DNA of 64,000 nt from Hyposmocoma kahamanoa (Eukaryota; Arthropoda; Insecta; Lepidoptera; Cosmopterigidae). Below are positions 54,590 to 64,000 of the stretch, in pieces. The DNA lies in the NCBI RefSeq assembly GCF_003589595.1, contig NW_020653854.1, forward strand, positions 24,248,564-24,312,563, in the 5' to 3' direction. Made by a program: the position numbers and the translations under genes. The notes below the pieces were generated by a model. That model did not search any database and was not told the origin of the DNA. It worked only from the letters and a program-made list of their open reading frames with translations. Numbering within the stretch: the stretch's first letter is position 1; every line of letters begins with the position of its first letter.

Positions 54590-55240
54590 ATTACAAAGAT
54601 AAAGATAAAGATAAAGATCGATTTATTTGTGGAAGTAGGTACAATAAGTTCATCAGATCAGTTCAATACATTAACAGTGCTACTACAACCAGTTTCGTCG
54701 AAACATACAAATATAATTAGTGGTGGTCGCATAATGTACAAAATATTATAATTAAAAACTGTCAAAAACTAGTAAATATGTAAAGAAAAAATATAATAAA
54801 AGTTAGTAAAAATTAACAATGTCAAAAATAAAGCGAAAAATCATGTTAATGTCAAACTTACATAATTTACATTTCTAAGCCTCCATAAAATATGCGCATG
54901 TGAAAAATGAATGAAAGTCAATAATAACATAAATTAGTCAAATACATCTGTAATCTTATGTAATCTTACTGGATATAAAAACAATTATAATTGGGACCTA
55001 AATCCATCTCGTATTCATATAATCATTTATATTATAAAAACATTTATCAATTAAATACTGCTTACATTTTTTCTTAAACAAATCTACATGTAATTCACGG
55101 ATAGATTTTGGGACTCTATTATATAATCTTGGCAGCATACAGAGCACACTTTTTGACATAAATGCAGTTTTATGTGGCATCATAGATACTGCATCATTAT
55201 CTCTTCTATTCCTACGTCTTACTTCCACAAGTTTGTTGAA
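54590..55240 (-). pseudogene. LINE C-terminal stub with (AAAGAT)n tail
   Basis: The minus frame 55228-54998 reads EVRRRNRRDNDAVSMMPHKT, LYNRVPKSIRELHVDLFKKK and KQYLIDKCFYNINDYMN. This is the jockey-type end (LYNxLP...LFKxxLKxxLIxKxFY). A ~390-bp 3' UTR ends at 54594-54618 in hexanucleotide repeats. Confidence 0.83.
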
Positions 55241-55307
55241 CAGATTAGATTACAAAGACCAGAAGTTACAAGAAAATTGGCAGACTTGGCGCCCTGATCT
55301 CCGGTTT

Positions 55308-55490
55308 TTTTATGATATCAAGTGACGGGATGAACAAGTCATGGTGGTAAGCGACACTCTGTCCATAACAGTTGCAGTGTCACTGCGCTCGCCCTGAGAC
55401 AACAAATGACAAGTCCAATGTGCCTGCAGTTTCACAGGCACCCTCTAGAACCAGAACACAGTAATGCTGGCGGCAGAAATAGATATCGTC
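55308..55490 (+). repeat. Family C repeat, internally deleted
   Basis: ATGATATCAAGTGACGGGAT to GTTGCAGTGTCACTGCGCTC, then GACAAGTCCAATGTGCCTGC and ATGCTGGCGGCAGAAATAG. Confidence 0.82.
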
Positions 55491-55837
55491 GGTTAAATTC
55501 GTAAACCTTGTAACCTCCATTAATGTCTCCATTAAGCTTGATTTGCCCGATGTAGCGCTTGTAGAGTAAAAAAGGGATGTCACCCAGAAATAGAGTTACG
55601 AGGTTCACAAATTTATTCATACATCAACTATACGTAATATTTAATCTTATGCTTGTTTATGATTATGACGTATATTTTGTATAAGCTTACCGAAATTGTA
55701 GCCTAACAAAACTAACGAGGCCTAAAAAGAGGGACCCAATTTCGTCTGGTAATGTAGCCCTAGTGTTAAAGCTGCTATTCTCATGGACACATTTACAGAG
55801 ACGCTAAAAATGTTGAACTATTTTTTTTAATAATAAT

Positions 55838-56235
55838 AGTCAAAGTCAAAGTCAAAGTCAAATAATCATTTATTCAGTAGGTAAAATTTTTACACTTGAA
55901 AACATCATTTCTTTAAGCTACTGAGAAGAACGAGCAAGAAACTCTAGGGATTGCTCTTTTCAAATAAACTTAAATGCTATGGAATACCTATACTTTTAAT
56001 CATAATTGTGTGAAATCTAGACTCTTGTTGTCTTTCCATACTTCTTTATCCAAAACATACTCTTCAATTTTGTAATATGTCTTTTCAATTAAAATACTTT
56101 TAATGTAAGTTTTAAATATAGAAAATGATAATAGTATTATATTCACCGGAATCTTATTGTAAAAGCGTATACCCTTCCCCATAAAAGAATCGTTTACCTT
56201 AGTGGTAGAAATCGAAATCGTGGTAGATATAATAC
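55838..56235 (-). pseudogene. LINE C-terminal stub (lineage 1, copy 2)
   Basis: Minus frame: KVNDSFMGKGIRFYNKIPVN, YIKSILIEKTYYKIEEYVLD, DKEVWKDNKSLDFTQL. Same lineage as 30610-31085 with the same GTCAAA tail (55838-55860). The 5' cut point lies near 56235. Confidence 0.84.
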
Positions 56236-56254
56236 CTATTAAAAATGTATTAGA

Positions 56255-56472
56255 CAACATCAAATACGTTGCTCTGATCCCAAAGTAAGTAACTAAAGCA
56301 TTTATGATACGGAAATCGGAAACAACGACGGTACAACAAACAGCCGGACTCGAGACAATATAGAAAAGTTAGTTTTCTACATTAACCCGACCGGGGATCG
56401 AACTCGGGATCTCAGAGAAGGCGACACCATGTAATCCGATGTGCAAGCCATTCAACCACACGGAAGTCGTCA
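56255..56472 (-). repeat. tRNA-derived SINE family B, copy 2
   Basis: Minus strand head CTTCCGTGTGGTTGAATGGC (A box), GATCCCGAGTTCGATCCCCG (B box), then TTAATGTAGAAAACTAAC and a body ending TTACTTTGGGATCAGAGCAA as in 4200-4425. Confidence 0.84.
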
Positions 56473-56579
56473 CGGGACTGTGGTCACAATGTTTATATGA
56501 ATTACTGGCCATATTACGAGTAAGTTTAATTTGAAAAAAGAAAGTCTACAATCGTCTTTGGATTTCGATTAAACTAAAC

Positions 56580-56733
56580 TGCCTCCGGGGCCGAGCGGTT
56601 GCCACGCAGAGGTCGCAGGGCGATTCCCGCGCCGGGAGAAATATTTGTATGGCCTATATTTATTTCTCTCGTGAGTTTGGATGTAATTTGTGGTTGTCAA
56701 TATGTGTCCATGGCACCCGCGACACAGGGTTTC
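56580..56733 (+). repeat. tRNA-derived SINE family A, deleted head
   Basis: TGCCTCCGGGGCCGAGCGGT joins GCCACGCAGAGGTCGCAGG (missing ~15 bp of the head), then CGATTCCCGCGCCGGGAG and the family A body to CGACACAGGGTTTC. Confidence 0.83.
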
Positions 56734-56905
56734 TTCATTATTAAAAAAAAGTTCTTGTACATGCCAGTGGTTCATATAAATAATTCAACATTGTTTTAGT
56801 GTTCTTTTAAATATATTATATTATATTAACTCTTTGTATATTTATAAATAACCTGTACCCTGTTCTTGTTTTTCTGTTTATATATCTATATGAGTGCACA
56901 TCAAT

Positions 56906-57050
56906 TTTAGTAGCAGTAGAATTCCTTGGATAAGAGTTCGTCCAGTGACGTACGCCACCTTCCCACTTTCAGCCTCCAAGCAGTAATATGACCATTATTG
57001 CGTTTCGGTTTTGAAGTGTAAAGGTGCTGGTTAAATTAGAGGCACGGGCG
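56906..57050 (-). repeat. Family C 5' part, reversed
   Basis: TTTTAGTAGCAGTAGAATTC, GCCTCCAAGCAGTAATATGA, AAAGGTGCTGGTTAAATTAG. Confidence 0.78.
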
Positions 57051-57101
57051 CAATAGCAGTATAGTAGGATAAAATGAGAAGGGTAACTTTGTACAAAATA
57101 C

Positions 57102-57331
57102 CAGCACGGCTTGTATGTGTGCGCAATCATCATGTACAGACGCACACATTTGCATAATAATGAAGGGCGCGTTGAGACGACCAGTAGCGTTAGCACGACA
57201 GGGCGCGACTTACGCGAGAGCAACATAGAGCGAGAGATCTCTATGCGAGAATGGCAGTATCTCGCGTGTGAGTCTACACTATTGTGCAACGCTAAAGCAT
57301 CCTTAGATTATGCAAATGCCAAGCCGTGCTG
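57102..57331. mobile_element. Possible GC-rich TIR element (230 bp)
   Basis: Perfect 12-bp inverted ends CAGCACGGCTTG (57102-57113 and reversed 57320-57331). Interior rich in GCGC/GAGA words, unlike the flanks. No target duplication found, so the boundaries are tentative. The open frames over it are composition artefacts. Confidence 0.5.
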
Positions 57332-57376
57332 CGACGTTTGTACGGAGATACCATATTTGTTCTTATTCTACTACGG

Positions 57377-57685
57377 CAGCAGTGCGCCTGTCCTTAACAA
57401 TTGCAGTGCCACTCAGTTTTAAATCGCAAAGATCTGACGGGCACTGCCACTGCGCCCGTCACCCTAAGACGTAAGTTGACAAGTTCAATGTGCCTGTAAT
57501 TTCACTAGCACCCTTACCCTTGGAAAACAGGAACGCAGTAATGCTAACATTACTGCTTGGCGGTAGAAATAGGTAAGTACTTCCCTGGACGAACTCTGTC
57601 ACAAGGAGCTCTACTGCTACAAACTTACTTACTTTGCTTACCACCAGCCACGACTTGTTATTTGTCATTTGAGATCATAAAGAAA
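57377..57685 (+). repeat. Family C repeat with a reversed tail scrap
   Basis: GTGCGCCTGTCCTTAACAAT to GGACGAACTCTGTCACAAGG; after 57625 a reversed piece (GCTTACCACCAGCCACGACT, ATCATAAAG) indicates a second insertion or a rearrangement. Confidence 0.8.
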
Positions 57686-57834
57686 AATTAACGAGAATAG
57701 TTAATCCATCTATATTGATTCGGACGATTAATTTGCGTTCGATGAAAGTTCTCTCATATATTTAGGTAAAAGTGAGGAGACACAGATATAAAAATATCTG
57801 TAAATAATGTTATAATTATTAATACAAAGATTCT

Positions 57835-58070
57835 TCTAGCATACCGTGCCAGACGCTATAGCAACTAAGCCACGGAGCGAACCAGCGGACCTCATGAACT
57901 TTTTTATGTGCTTGCGTCGTATCTTTGTATTTGGTTTTTCAACGACTTTTTAGCCGTAGCGCCATCTATGAGAAATTTATGGAAGTATATCGTCACCCAG
58001 TTAGATACCTTTTTAGTGGAGTAATTTCACATAAATAATAATTGAATATCAATTCAATAAAAAATTTGAA
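57835..58070 (-). repeat. tRNA-derived SINE family E plus short unrelated repeat
   Basis: Minus strand family E from ACCTAAAAAGG-side to GTGGCTTAGTTGCTATAGCG and TAGAA (57835-58015). Then GGAGTAATTTCACATAAATA (58018-58070), shared with 21938-21990 where it follows a family E copy of opposite orientation. Confidence 0.75.
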
Positions 58071-58587
58071 TCTGTAAATAACATTTATTAATTCTCTTAG
58101 TATAGTTAATATTGTCATTTCGATTCAAACCATCAGTCAGAGGTCATTTAATATTGGCTAACAAGCCGTGGTACTTATAATAAAAGTTTTAATTTTAACA
58201 TCTTTTGGAAGTCATTTGTTCTCGTGTCGGCTGACTGGATTACAACTTGTTAATGTATTGTCCCATTTATCTCCTCCCATTTATTTCAAAAATACGTTTC
58301 AGAGGTCATTAATCTTGGAAATGCCATTAGGGAGGGGTTCGGATGACTTTCTTCTGGACATAGTAGACTTGCCTACACAAATCAAAATTACTGGTACATG
58401 TATATTTGTCTACTTTTTTATGTTAAATGACGGGATGAATAAGTTGTGCACCTGGTGATAAACTAAAAAAACCCATTGTCACGATTTGTTTAAAAACGTG
58501 TAAATTGATTATTTTTTGGAATTCAAAAATGTATTCAATACTCGTTGTTGTTTTGTACCGAATTGTAATAAAAAAGAACTCCTTTTT
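58071..58587. other. Upstream DNA, nothing firm
   Basis: A 96-codon frame (58168-58458) has no recognisable protein; its end overlaps a family C scrap (GACGGGATGAATAAGTTGTG, 58429-58462). Confidence 0.4.
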
Positions 58588-59017
58588 TAACCGACTTCAA
58601 AAAAGGAGGAGGTTCTCAATTCGTCTGTATGTTCTTTTTTGTTTTTTTTTTGTAGGTATGTATCTTACGCGATAACTCCAGTATTTGTGAACCGATTTTC
58701 ATGATTCATTTTTTGTTGGAAAGGGGGTATTTCCATAGTGGTCCCATTTCATTTTGAAGAAAAGCATCCACCTCTAAGGGTTCACGCATGAAGATTCATT
58801 TTTATAAATAGCGCCTAACTTTAATTTAGGTGCAATTACTTTAATGGTTGATTTTGCTATTTCTCCAATTCAAGGCGTTTTTCTCTCAATATACTTTGAG
58901 TAGTGAGAACCGATTTTTATTATCTCCAGTGTCAAGTCCTGTATAGTGGCGAACTAGGGGATAGTTGAATAAAACTTAGCAAGTAGACATAATTCCACTT
59001 ATGTTTGAGGTCGGTTT
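58588..59017 (+). repeat. Family D repeat, most complete copy
   Basis: AACCGACTTCAAAAAAGGAG to TGAGGTCGGTTTTTTTAG; contains GTGGTCCCATTTCATTTTGA, CAATTCAAGGCGTTTTTCTC and GTGGCGAACTAGGGGATAG. Inverted termini AACCGACYTCAAA on both sides. Confidence 0.82.
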
Positions 59018-59041
59018 TTTTAGTACTCTATACTGAGATTA

Positions 59042-59325
59042 TTATAATACAAAGCGATCGGACGAATAAATAAGTCGTGCGCCTGGTGGTAAGCAACACG
59101 TCTAACCATAACAGATGCAGTGCCACTCAGAGCTTTAAATAGCAAAGATCTGAGGGGCACTGCCACTGTGCCCGTCACCCTGAGACATAAGTTGACCAGT
59201 CCCATGTGCCTGTAATTTCACCAGCACCCTTACCCTTCGAAAACGGAACGCTCGCATTACTTCTTGGCGACTAAAATGGGTAAAGTGGCAGTACTTCTCA
59301 GGACAAACTCATAAAGAGCTCTAAG
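59042..59325 (+). repeat. Family C repeat, near full length
   Basis: ACAAAGCGATCGGACGAATA to AAACTCATAAAGAGCTC with every internal landmark; a good reference copy. Confidence 0.88.
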
Positions 59326-59560
59326 GATACTAATTCTTTTTTGATATATAGCTCTTCAGTTGACATGTCCGTTAGTTATGGATTCCTTAAAAATATTCGA
59401 TTGTGTACTAAGTATTTCACGGTTAAGTTTCGTTATTTTGATTTTGAATTGTAAGTTTACAATTTTATTACGTAAAATATTGTAGCTGAAACCGAAAAAC
59501 AGGAAAGAGCTATGACAGTTGTAGTGCTGCTCAGAGCTTTAAATCGCAAAGATCTTATTA

Positions 59561-59634
59561 TGCCCTCGTAACGAAAAAAGGCAGAACTATGCGTACTTAA
59601 TACGACAGTTGTGCCCTTTTTCGTTCCGAGGGCA
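59561..59634. mobile_element. 74-bp foldback MITE
   Basis: TGCCCTCGTAACGAAAAAAG pairs with TGCCCTCGGAACGAAAAAGG reversed from the right (~28-bp arms), centred on TGCGTACTTAATACGACAG. Sits inside family C; TTA precedes it, but the right flank does not clearly repeat it. Confidence 0.75.
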
Positions 59635-59721
59635 GTATTTACATTGTCACTGTGTCCGTCACCCTGACACTAAGCTAAATTGAAAAGTCCCATTATATGC
59701 CTGTAATTTCACATCACCCTA

Positions 59722-60360
59722 GGGCTGGTTTCAGAGCAGTGCGGATTTATCCGCGGACGGTCCGCGCGGAGCACCGGAGCGGAGTAACACGTGTGGCGTA
59801 AAGGCCTCTTCAAGCTCGCGCACGATTCACGCGCAACATCACGGCGCGATTCGCGGTGCGGATCGCGTTAAGAACTGCCACTGTTTCACACTCGCAGAAG
59901 TTCGCGCCTGGTTCACAGTATAGTTCGCGCGCTTATAGTTGTTGCTGCTGCGGGACTACTTTGCCCTTTGGCGATTTACAATTATGCTTTTATAAAGAAA
60001 CAAGCGTTATTAAAAAGAAATGCTAGAACAATCTAAACATGTCACTTCTTGTTTATTTCTCCAATCCACGAACAATATGCGAATGGGATCCACTCTCATT
60101 TTTCGCAGGTAGTTCGCGGCTTCGCGCGGGTGTAGAGAGGCCATTAGAACAGTGTATTACAGTGACGAGGATTGCTCCGTACGGAACACTCTCTGCGTGA
60201 ACTCCGCACAAGCCACACGTGCGTTCATTATAGGCGACTGTCTTCCGTTAGGGTATTCTCTAAACGAAATACTCGATCCAGAGCACTGCGGATTCTACGC
60301 ATGCGGATGGCCCGCAGGCGGACAGTTCGTACGAACCGTACGCACAGCTATGAAACCAGT
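59722..60360. mobile_element. GC-rich foldback MITE (639 bp), Harbinger-like
   Basis: GGGCTGGTTTCAGAGCAGTG and (reversed) ACTGGTTTCATAGCTGTGCG; arms continue through GTCCGCGCG / CAGGCGGACAG motifs. CTA on both sides (59719-59721, 60361-60363), so a 3-bp target duplication. Several internal GCGCGATTCGCGG-type palindromes. The frames at 60152-60414 have no recognisable protein. Confidence 0.78.
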
Positions 60361-60475
60361 CTAGCCTTTGAAAACGGTAACGCAGCTCACATTACAGCTT
60401 GTTGGCAGAAATAAGCAAAGTAGCAGTACTTCCCTGGATGAACTCTTCAACAAGGACCTCTACCGCTTCGTTTTA

Positions 60476-60900
60476 CTTTGGCAAGCCAATCGTGTAATGC
60501 ATATTCTTGCTAATTCTTTGCCCCCGTCCTAATTATACTGGAGTTTTCCCACTTAACAAAATCAATGTCAAAAGTTTGTAAATCCTTAGGGCAGGCGTCG
60601 TTCGATACAATCAACACGCGGTACGAAGCATTCCGTTATACCTACCACTGCCACCGCAGTGGGTCAGGTCCTGTGAGACCCGGCCCCGAACTGATTAGCG
60701 ATGTTCCAATCAAATTAGTTGGACCTATGTTCTGGGATTTCATGGATAGATTTGGTATCTACAAACTGGTATTTATAAATACCACGGAAGTGTAATTGTA
60801 AATGCTATGTTAGGTGTTCACGGCATACAATGATCTGCATAATATTATTGACGTATATGACATGCGAAAATGTAATTACTGAGTAGGCGAAGCTTTATCC
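60476..60900. other. Upstream DNA, nothing recognised
   Basis: A 76-codon frame (60565-60795) looks ordinary in composition and matches nothing I know. Confidence 0.35.
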
Positions 60901-60904
60901 AAAT

Positions 60905-61005
60905 TTATATTATAAATGCGAAAGTAACTCTGTCTGTTACGTTTTAACGTTTAAACCGCTGAACCAAATTTGATGAATTTTTGTATAGATAGATGTGAGT
61001 GATTG
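60905..61005 (+). repeat. Microsatellite-associated repeat (Lep1/Helitron-like?)
   Basis: ATTATAAATGCGAAAGTAAC, TCTGTCTGTTACG, TTTAAACCGCTGAACCAAAT and TTTTTGTATAGATAGATG; same opening as 8508-8610. The GTCT-type core and ACCGCTGAACC phrase are widespread in Lepidoptera. Confidence 0.5.
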
Positions 61006-61012
61006 TTTAGTA

Positions 61013-61290
61013 TCAGTGGAGCTCTACTGACTTGTTAAAGAATTCGTCCTAGGCAGTTACTGCCGCCTTACCTATTTCTGCCGCAATGTCAGCATTTCTG
61101 CATTTCGGTTTTGAGGGGTATTGGTGCTGGTAAAATTACACACACACGAGATTAGTCAACTTATGTCTCGAGGTGACGGGCGCATTGGCAGTGCCCCTCA
61201 GATCTTTGCGATTTAAAGCTCTTAATGTCACCGCAACTGTTATGGACAGGCGTACAGCTTACCATCAAGCGCTCGACTTGTTCAACTAAG
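61013..61290 (-). repeat. Family C repeat
   Basis: AGTGGAGCTCTACTGACTTG to ATCAAGCGCTCGACTTGTTC; its tail is cut where the TCGA-rich array begins. Confidence 0.85.
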
Positions 61291-61309
61291 CGAGTGCCGT
61301 ACCCAAGAT

Positions 61310-61580
61310 CGAAATTCATTTGGTCGATTAACGTGAGGTCGAATGAATGTTAGATTATTCTGTTACTGATCGAATAAACACCCGATCAAGTTTAATCGAA
61401 AGAACTTTGTGCTTTATTGATCGAAAACATTATTTGTCGATACACGTTTGGTCGAAATAACTATTTGCTTTTGTGGTACTGATCGATAACATTATCTGTC
61501 GATACACGTTTGGTCGAAAGAACGACAGATCTTCCTTTTGGTAATCGAATTAATCATTTATCGATTAACGTCATGTCAAA
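61310..61580. repeat. Degenerate TCGA-rich repeat array
   Basis: Repeated words GGTCGA, GATCGA and TCGATTAACGT. A ~64-bp unit occurs twice (AACATTATTTGTCGATACAC at 61428 and AACATTATCTGTCGATACAC at 61491) and each ends GTTTGGTCGAAA. Looser units continue on both sides. Confidence 0.75.
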
Positions 61581-61789
61581 AGAACCGTAGGTATTGTAGT
61601 GTGAAACTACGGACCCCTATCATCGTCATCTCTCTCATTATACGTTTTCTAGGAAATCCCTTAATTTTCTTGATTCCTGAAAGAGTTCCAACTAATATTT
61701 ACTATAATATGAGTGTCTAAATTACTTAAATTTATTTCTTTAGTTGTCATCCGCTCCAGATGAGAAAGAAAAATTTTGACCTAGGCTTA

Positions 61790-62624
61790 TTTACAAGGAT
61801 TAGTCAGCCGCTCCAATGTTGAAGGGCTAAGAGCAGTAGAGCTCGAAGCAAAGAGAGGCCTAAGAGCATCTTTAGGCATAGGCATGAGTCAAATACGATC
61901 AATACTACACAAACGTTTGGGTGTGAAAAAGCTGTGCTTTCGGTGGATCCCACACAATTTAACTGAGGCTCAAAAATCGTATCGCGTCACTTGGTGCAAT
62001 GCCATGGTTACCAGACTCAACAAAGGGGCGTCAAATTTGGTGTGGGACATAGTAACAGGTGATAAAACATGGATTTATAGTTACGATCCCAAAACAAAGC
62101 AGCAATCGAGCGTATGGGTCTTCCGAGATGAGCCGAAACCAACCAAAGTGGCGCGCGTGCAAAGTGCCTCTAAGCGGGTGATTACTTCTTTTTAATATTT
62201 AAATTCTGTTGCTTTGGAGAATCGTTGCACCGTGAATAGCGGTTGGTAGACAACTATTTATTTGCCGGAAGTTATTGACAAAATCCGTAAAAATAACCGT
62301 AAACGTCGTATCATCTTGCAATACGATAATGCCAGTTCTCACACGGCCAGGCAGACAAATGAATTTTTGAAGGTGAACAACGTTGACCTTATGAGCCATT
62401 CCGCGTACAGTCCCGACCTGGCACCTTGTGACTTTTATTTATTTCCAAAAATTAAGAACCAATTACGCGGTCAACAATTTTCATCACTTGAAGAGGCTGT
62501 CGAAGAGTGTGAAAAATATGTTTCAGAGATTGTCACGGAGGAGTGGCATAAATGTTTTCAAAATTGGTTCATTCGTATGAAAAAGTGCATTAACGCTAAC
62601 GGAGAATATTTTGAGAAACAATAA
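61790..62624 (+). pseudogene. Mariner transposase pseudogene (second lineage)
   Basis: A frame open upstream of the first Met (SNVEGLRAVELEAKRGLRAS) leads to RWIPHNLTEAQKSYRVTWCN, VTGDKTWIYSYDPKTKQQSS, VWVFRDEPKPTKVARVQSAS. It is then broken by in-frame stops TAA (62193) and TAG (62247) around a shortened segment. The same frame resumes: RRIILQYDNASSHTARQTNE, YSPDLAPCDFYLFPKIKNQL, WFIRMKKCINANGEYFEKQ. The last two Asp of the DD34D triad are 34 residues apart. The N-terminal DNA-binding domain and both ends of the element are missing. Clearly different from the intact mariner at 14106. Confidence 0.88.
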
Positions 62625-63085
62625 ATTCATTTCTGACCATTTATAGTGTTTTTTTGTTATTCATTCCGGAAACTTATAGTGCGCCAAACGCACAATAATG
62701 AGCTTGACTCGAATGAGGGAATGAGAAAACGGGTAAATATCCGAAAGGATAATCTCATTTTAACTAGCCCTTAACTGGCCCAGGTAGTAGGGTGATCACA
62801 GGTTTGTTTTAACATTAAAAATACATTATCTTTGAACAGCACTGAATGCATTTAATTGTTTTTTTTAATATAATACCAAGTGATAACAAGTAGTAGTAAG
62901 TTATAATAACAAGTTACAATCGAGTTTTTTGACATGTGCATGCAAAATAAATTCGAAACAATTATAGACAATTACATAAGTACAAAAAAATAACAATAAT
63001 GGGAAACAAAGTAGAAAAAATAAATAAAAATATACGTATATATTACATTTCTTTTTGTTTGTTGTACATTTTCAAAGACTTAGAA
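62625..63085. other. AT-rich DNA, nothing recognised
   Basis: TGACAAGTAG/TAATAACAAGTTACAA words near 62880-62920; no coding signal. Confidence 0.4.
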
Positions 63086-63089
63086 TTAA

Positions 63090-63262
63090 ATACAAAGATA
63101 CGACGCAAGCACATAGAAAAATTCGTGAGGTCCGCTGGTTCGTTCTGTGGCTTAGTTGGTTTAGCGTCTGACACGGTAAGCTAGAAGACGTCGGTTCGCA
63201 TCCGGCCGGATTGAAGGAATTTTTTCAGAGTATTCGATCTTTGTATTAATAATTATACGTAT
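63090..63262 (+). repeat. tRNA-derived SINE family E
   Basis: ATACAAAGATACGACGCAAG, GTGGCTTAGTTGGTTTAGCG (A box), CGGTTCGCATCCGGCC (B box), GAAGGAATTTTTTCAGAG, then TTTGTATTAATAATTATACG. Confidence 0.85.
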
Positions 63263-63377
63263 ACAGTTAAAACGAATAAGCAACAAAGAGCACGTCAAAA
63301 AGGTAAACAGAACACCACAATCAATATATATTTTGGCTCAAAAAATTTTAAACTCATATACTAATTTGTAGAGATTA

Positions 63378-63636
63378 CATAAGCGACACGCCTGTCCATA
63401 ACAATTGCAATGTCACTCACAGCTTTAAATCACAAAGATCTGAGGGGCGCAGCCACTGCGCCCGTCACCCTGAGACATAAGTTGACAAGTCCCATGTGCT
63501 TGTAATTTACCAGCATCCTTACCCCTCAAAACCGGAACGCAGTAATGCGGACATTACTGCTTGGCGGCAGAAACAGGTAAAGTGGCAGTACTTTCCTGGA
63601 CGAAATCTTTCACAAGCAGCTCTACTGCTACCAAAC
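63378..63636 (+). repeat. Family C repeat, close to consensus
   Basis: AAGCGACACGCCTGTCCATA to CAAGCAGCTCTACTGCTACC. The first ~50 bp (GTGACGGGACGAACAAG) are missing. Confidence 0.88.
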
Positions 63637-63705
63637 TTGCTAAATTACTAACTAACTAACTAACTCACTAACTCACTTACTAACTAACTAACTAACTAAC
63701 TAATA
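63637..63705. repeat. (AACT)n microsatellite joined to family C
   Basis: Imperfect ACTAACTAACTAACTCACTA units, starting at the last bases of the family C copy. Beyond it, to 64000, no repeat or coding signal was seen. Confidence 0.88.
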
Positions 63706-64000
63706 ACTAGTTAAATTATTATTCTAATTTATTATAGACATTAAATCTAGATCATTCGATAGCCAGTGGTGCTATCGTAATTTTGTAAAAGCATCTACAC
63801 CATTATTCAGTTTTAACTAAGTCGGGTACCACTAAATAGTTAAATAAATTTATTACAAAGATAAGTATGTAACCCTAGACCAGACACAAAAGATAACACC
63901 AACAAATCCCAACATAATATAAATGGTTGTAATAACCCAAATCCATGAACCCTGAAAAGGGACACCTCCTTTGTTCCGCGATTAATTAAATATTAAAAAC

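Larger units (their letters stand above)
59495..60475 (+). repeat. Family C repeat carrying two nested MITEs
   Basis: Pieces: AAGAGCTATGACAGTTGTAG to 59560, ACATTGTCACTGTGTCCGTC to 59721, and CCTTTGAAAACGGTAACGCA to CTCTTCAACAAGGACCTC. The inserts at 59561-59634 and 59722-60360 separate them. Confidence 0.82.

Noticed and set aside
60152..60414. Overlapping 70- and 80-codon frames
   Set aside because: They lie inside the GC-rich foldback MITE arm and have no family signal.
53079..63705. Short tandem repeats considered as a CRISPR array or telomeric repeat
   Set aside because: Units are 3-6 bp microsatellites (AAT, AACT, AAAGAT, GTCAAA) without spacers, and none is the insect telomere TTAGG.

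Overview
The window is AT-rich eukaryotic DNA, almost certainly from a moth or butterfly (Lepidoptera). The evidence is an insect-type spliced gene whose introns are packed with short interspersed elements: tRNA-headed SINEs, MITEs, mariners, LINE 3' stubs and abundant AT microsatellites. There are no bacterial features, no tRNA/rRNA genes that look functional, and no CRISPR array. The only host gene I can support is on the minus strand. It is kuzbanian (kuz), the insect ADAM10 orthologue, a membrane disintegrin-metalloprotease (alpha-secretase / Notch S2 sheddase). Seven consecutive coding exons are resolved at 44474-44353, 11984-11175, 8224-8084, 5165-5041, 3908-3780, 1999-1831 and 1011-848. 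All introns are GT-AG and the phases join without a break, giving 553 residues from the prodomain to the start of the disintegrin domain. The upstream exon(s) encoding the signal peptide were not found. The 3' exons (rest of disintegrin, cysteine-rich, transmembrane, tail) lie beyond position 1. Everything else is intron or upstream DNA of this gene. Region by region: 1-847 is intron with a 22-bp minisatellite. Positions 848-12000 hold the compact exon cluster, with MITEs and SINEs between exons, several ending only 41-71 bases from splice acceptors. Positions 12000-44350 are one ~32-kb intron holding a complete mariner with an intact transposase ORF (14106-15617), itself hit by a hAT-type MITE, plus LINE stubs near 19.3-20.6, 23.7-24.2, 30.6-31.1 and 40.1-40.4 kb and many copies of a ~320-bp repeat (called family C here). 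Positions 44475-64000 lie upstream of the first recognised exon and hold further LINE stubs, nested MITEs, a GC-rich foldback at 59722-60360 and a dead second mariner at 61790-62624. The best-supported mobile-DNA system is a ~228-bp hAT-type MITE present five times, each copy with a perfect 8-bp target duplication. A 17-bp terminal fragment also carries its own perfect 8-bp duplication. Family letters (A, B, C, D, E, F, G, H) are my own labels for repeats seen more than once in this window. No repeat database could be consulted.
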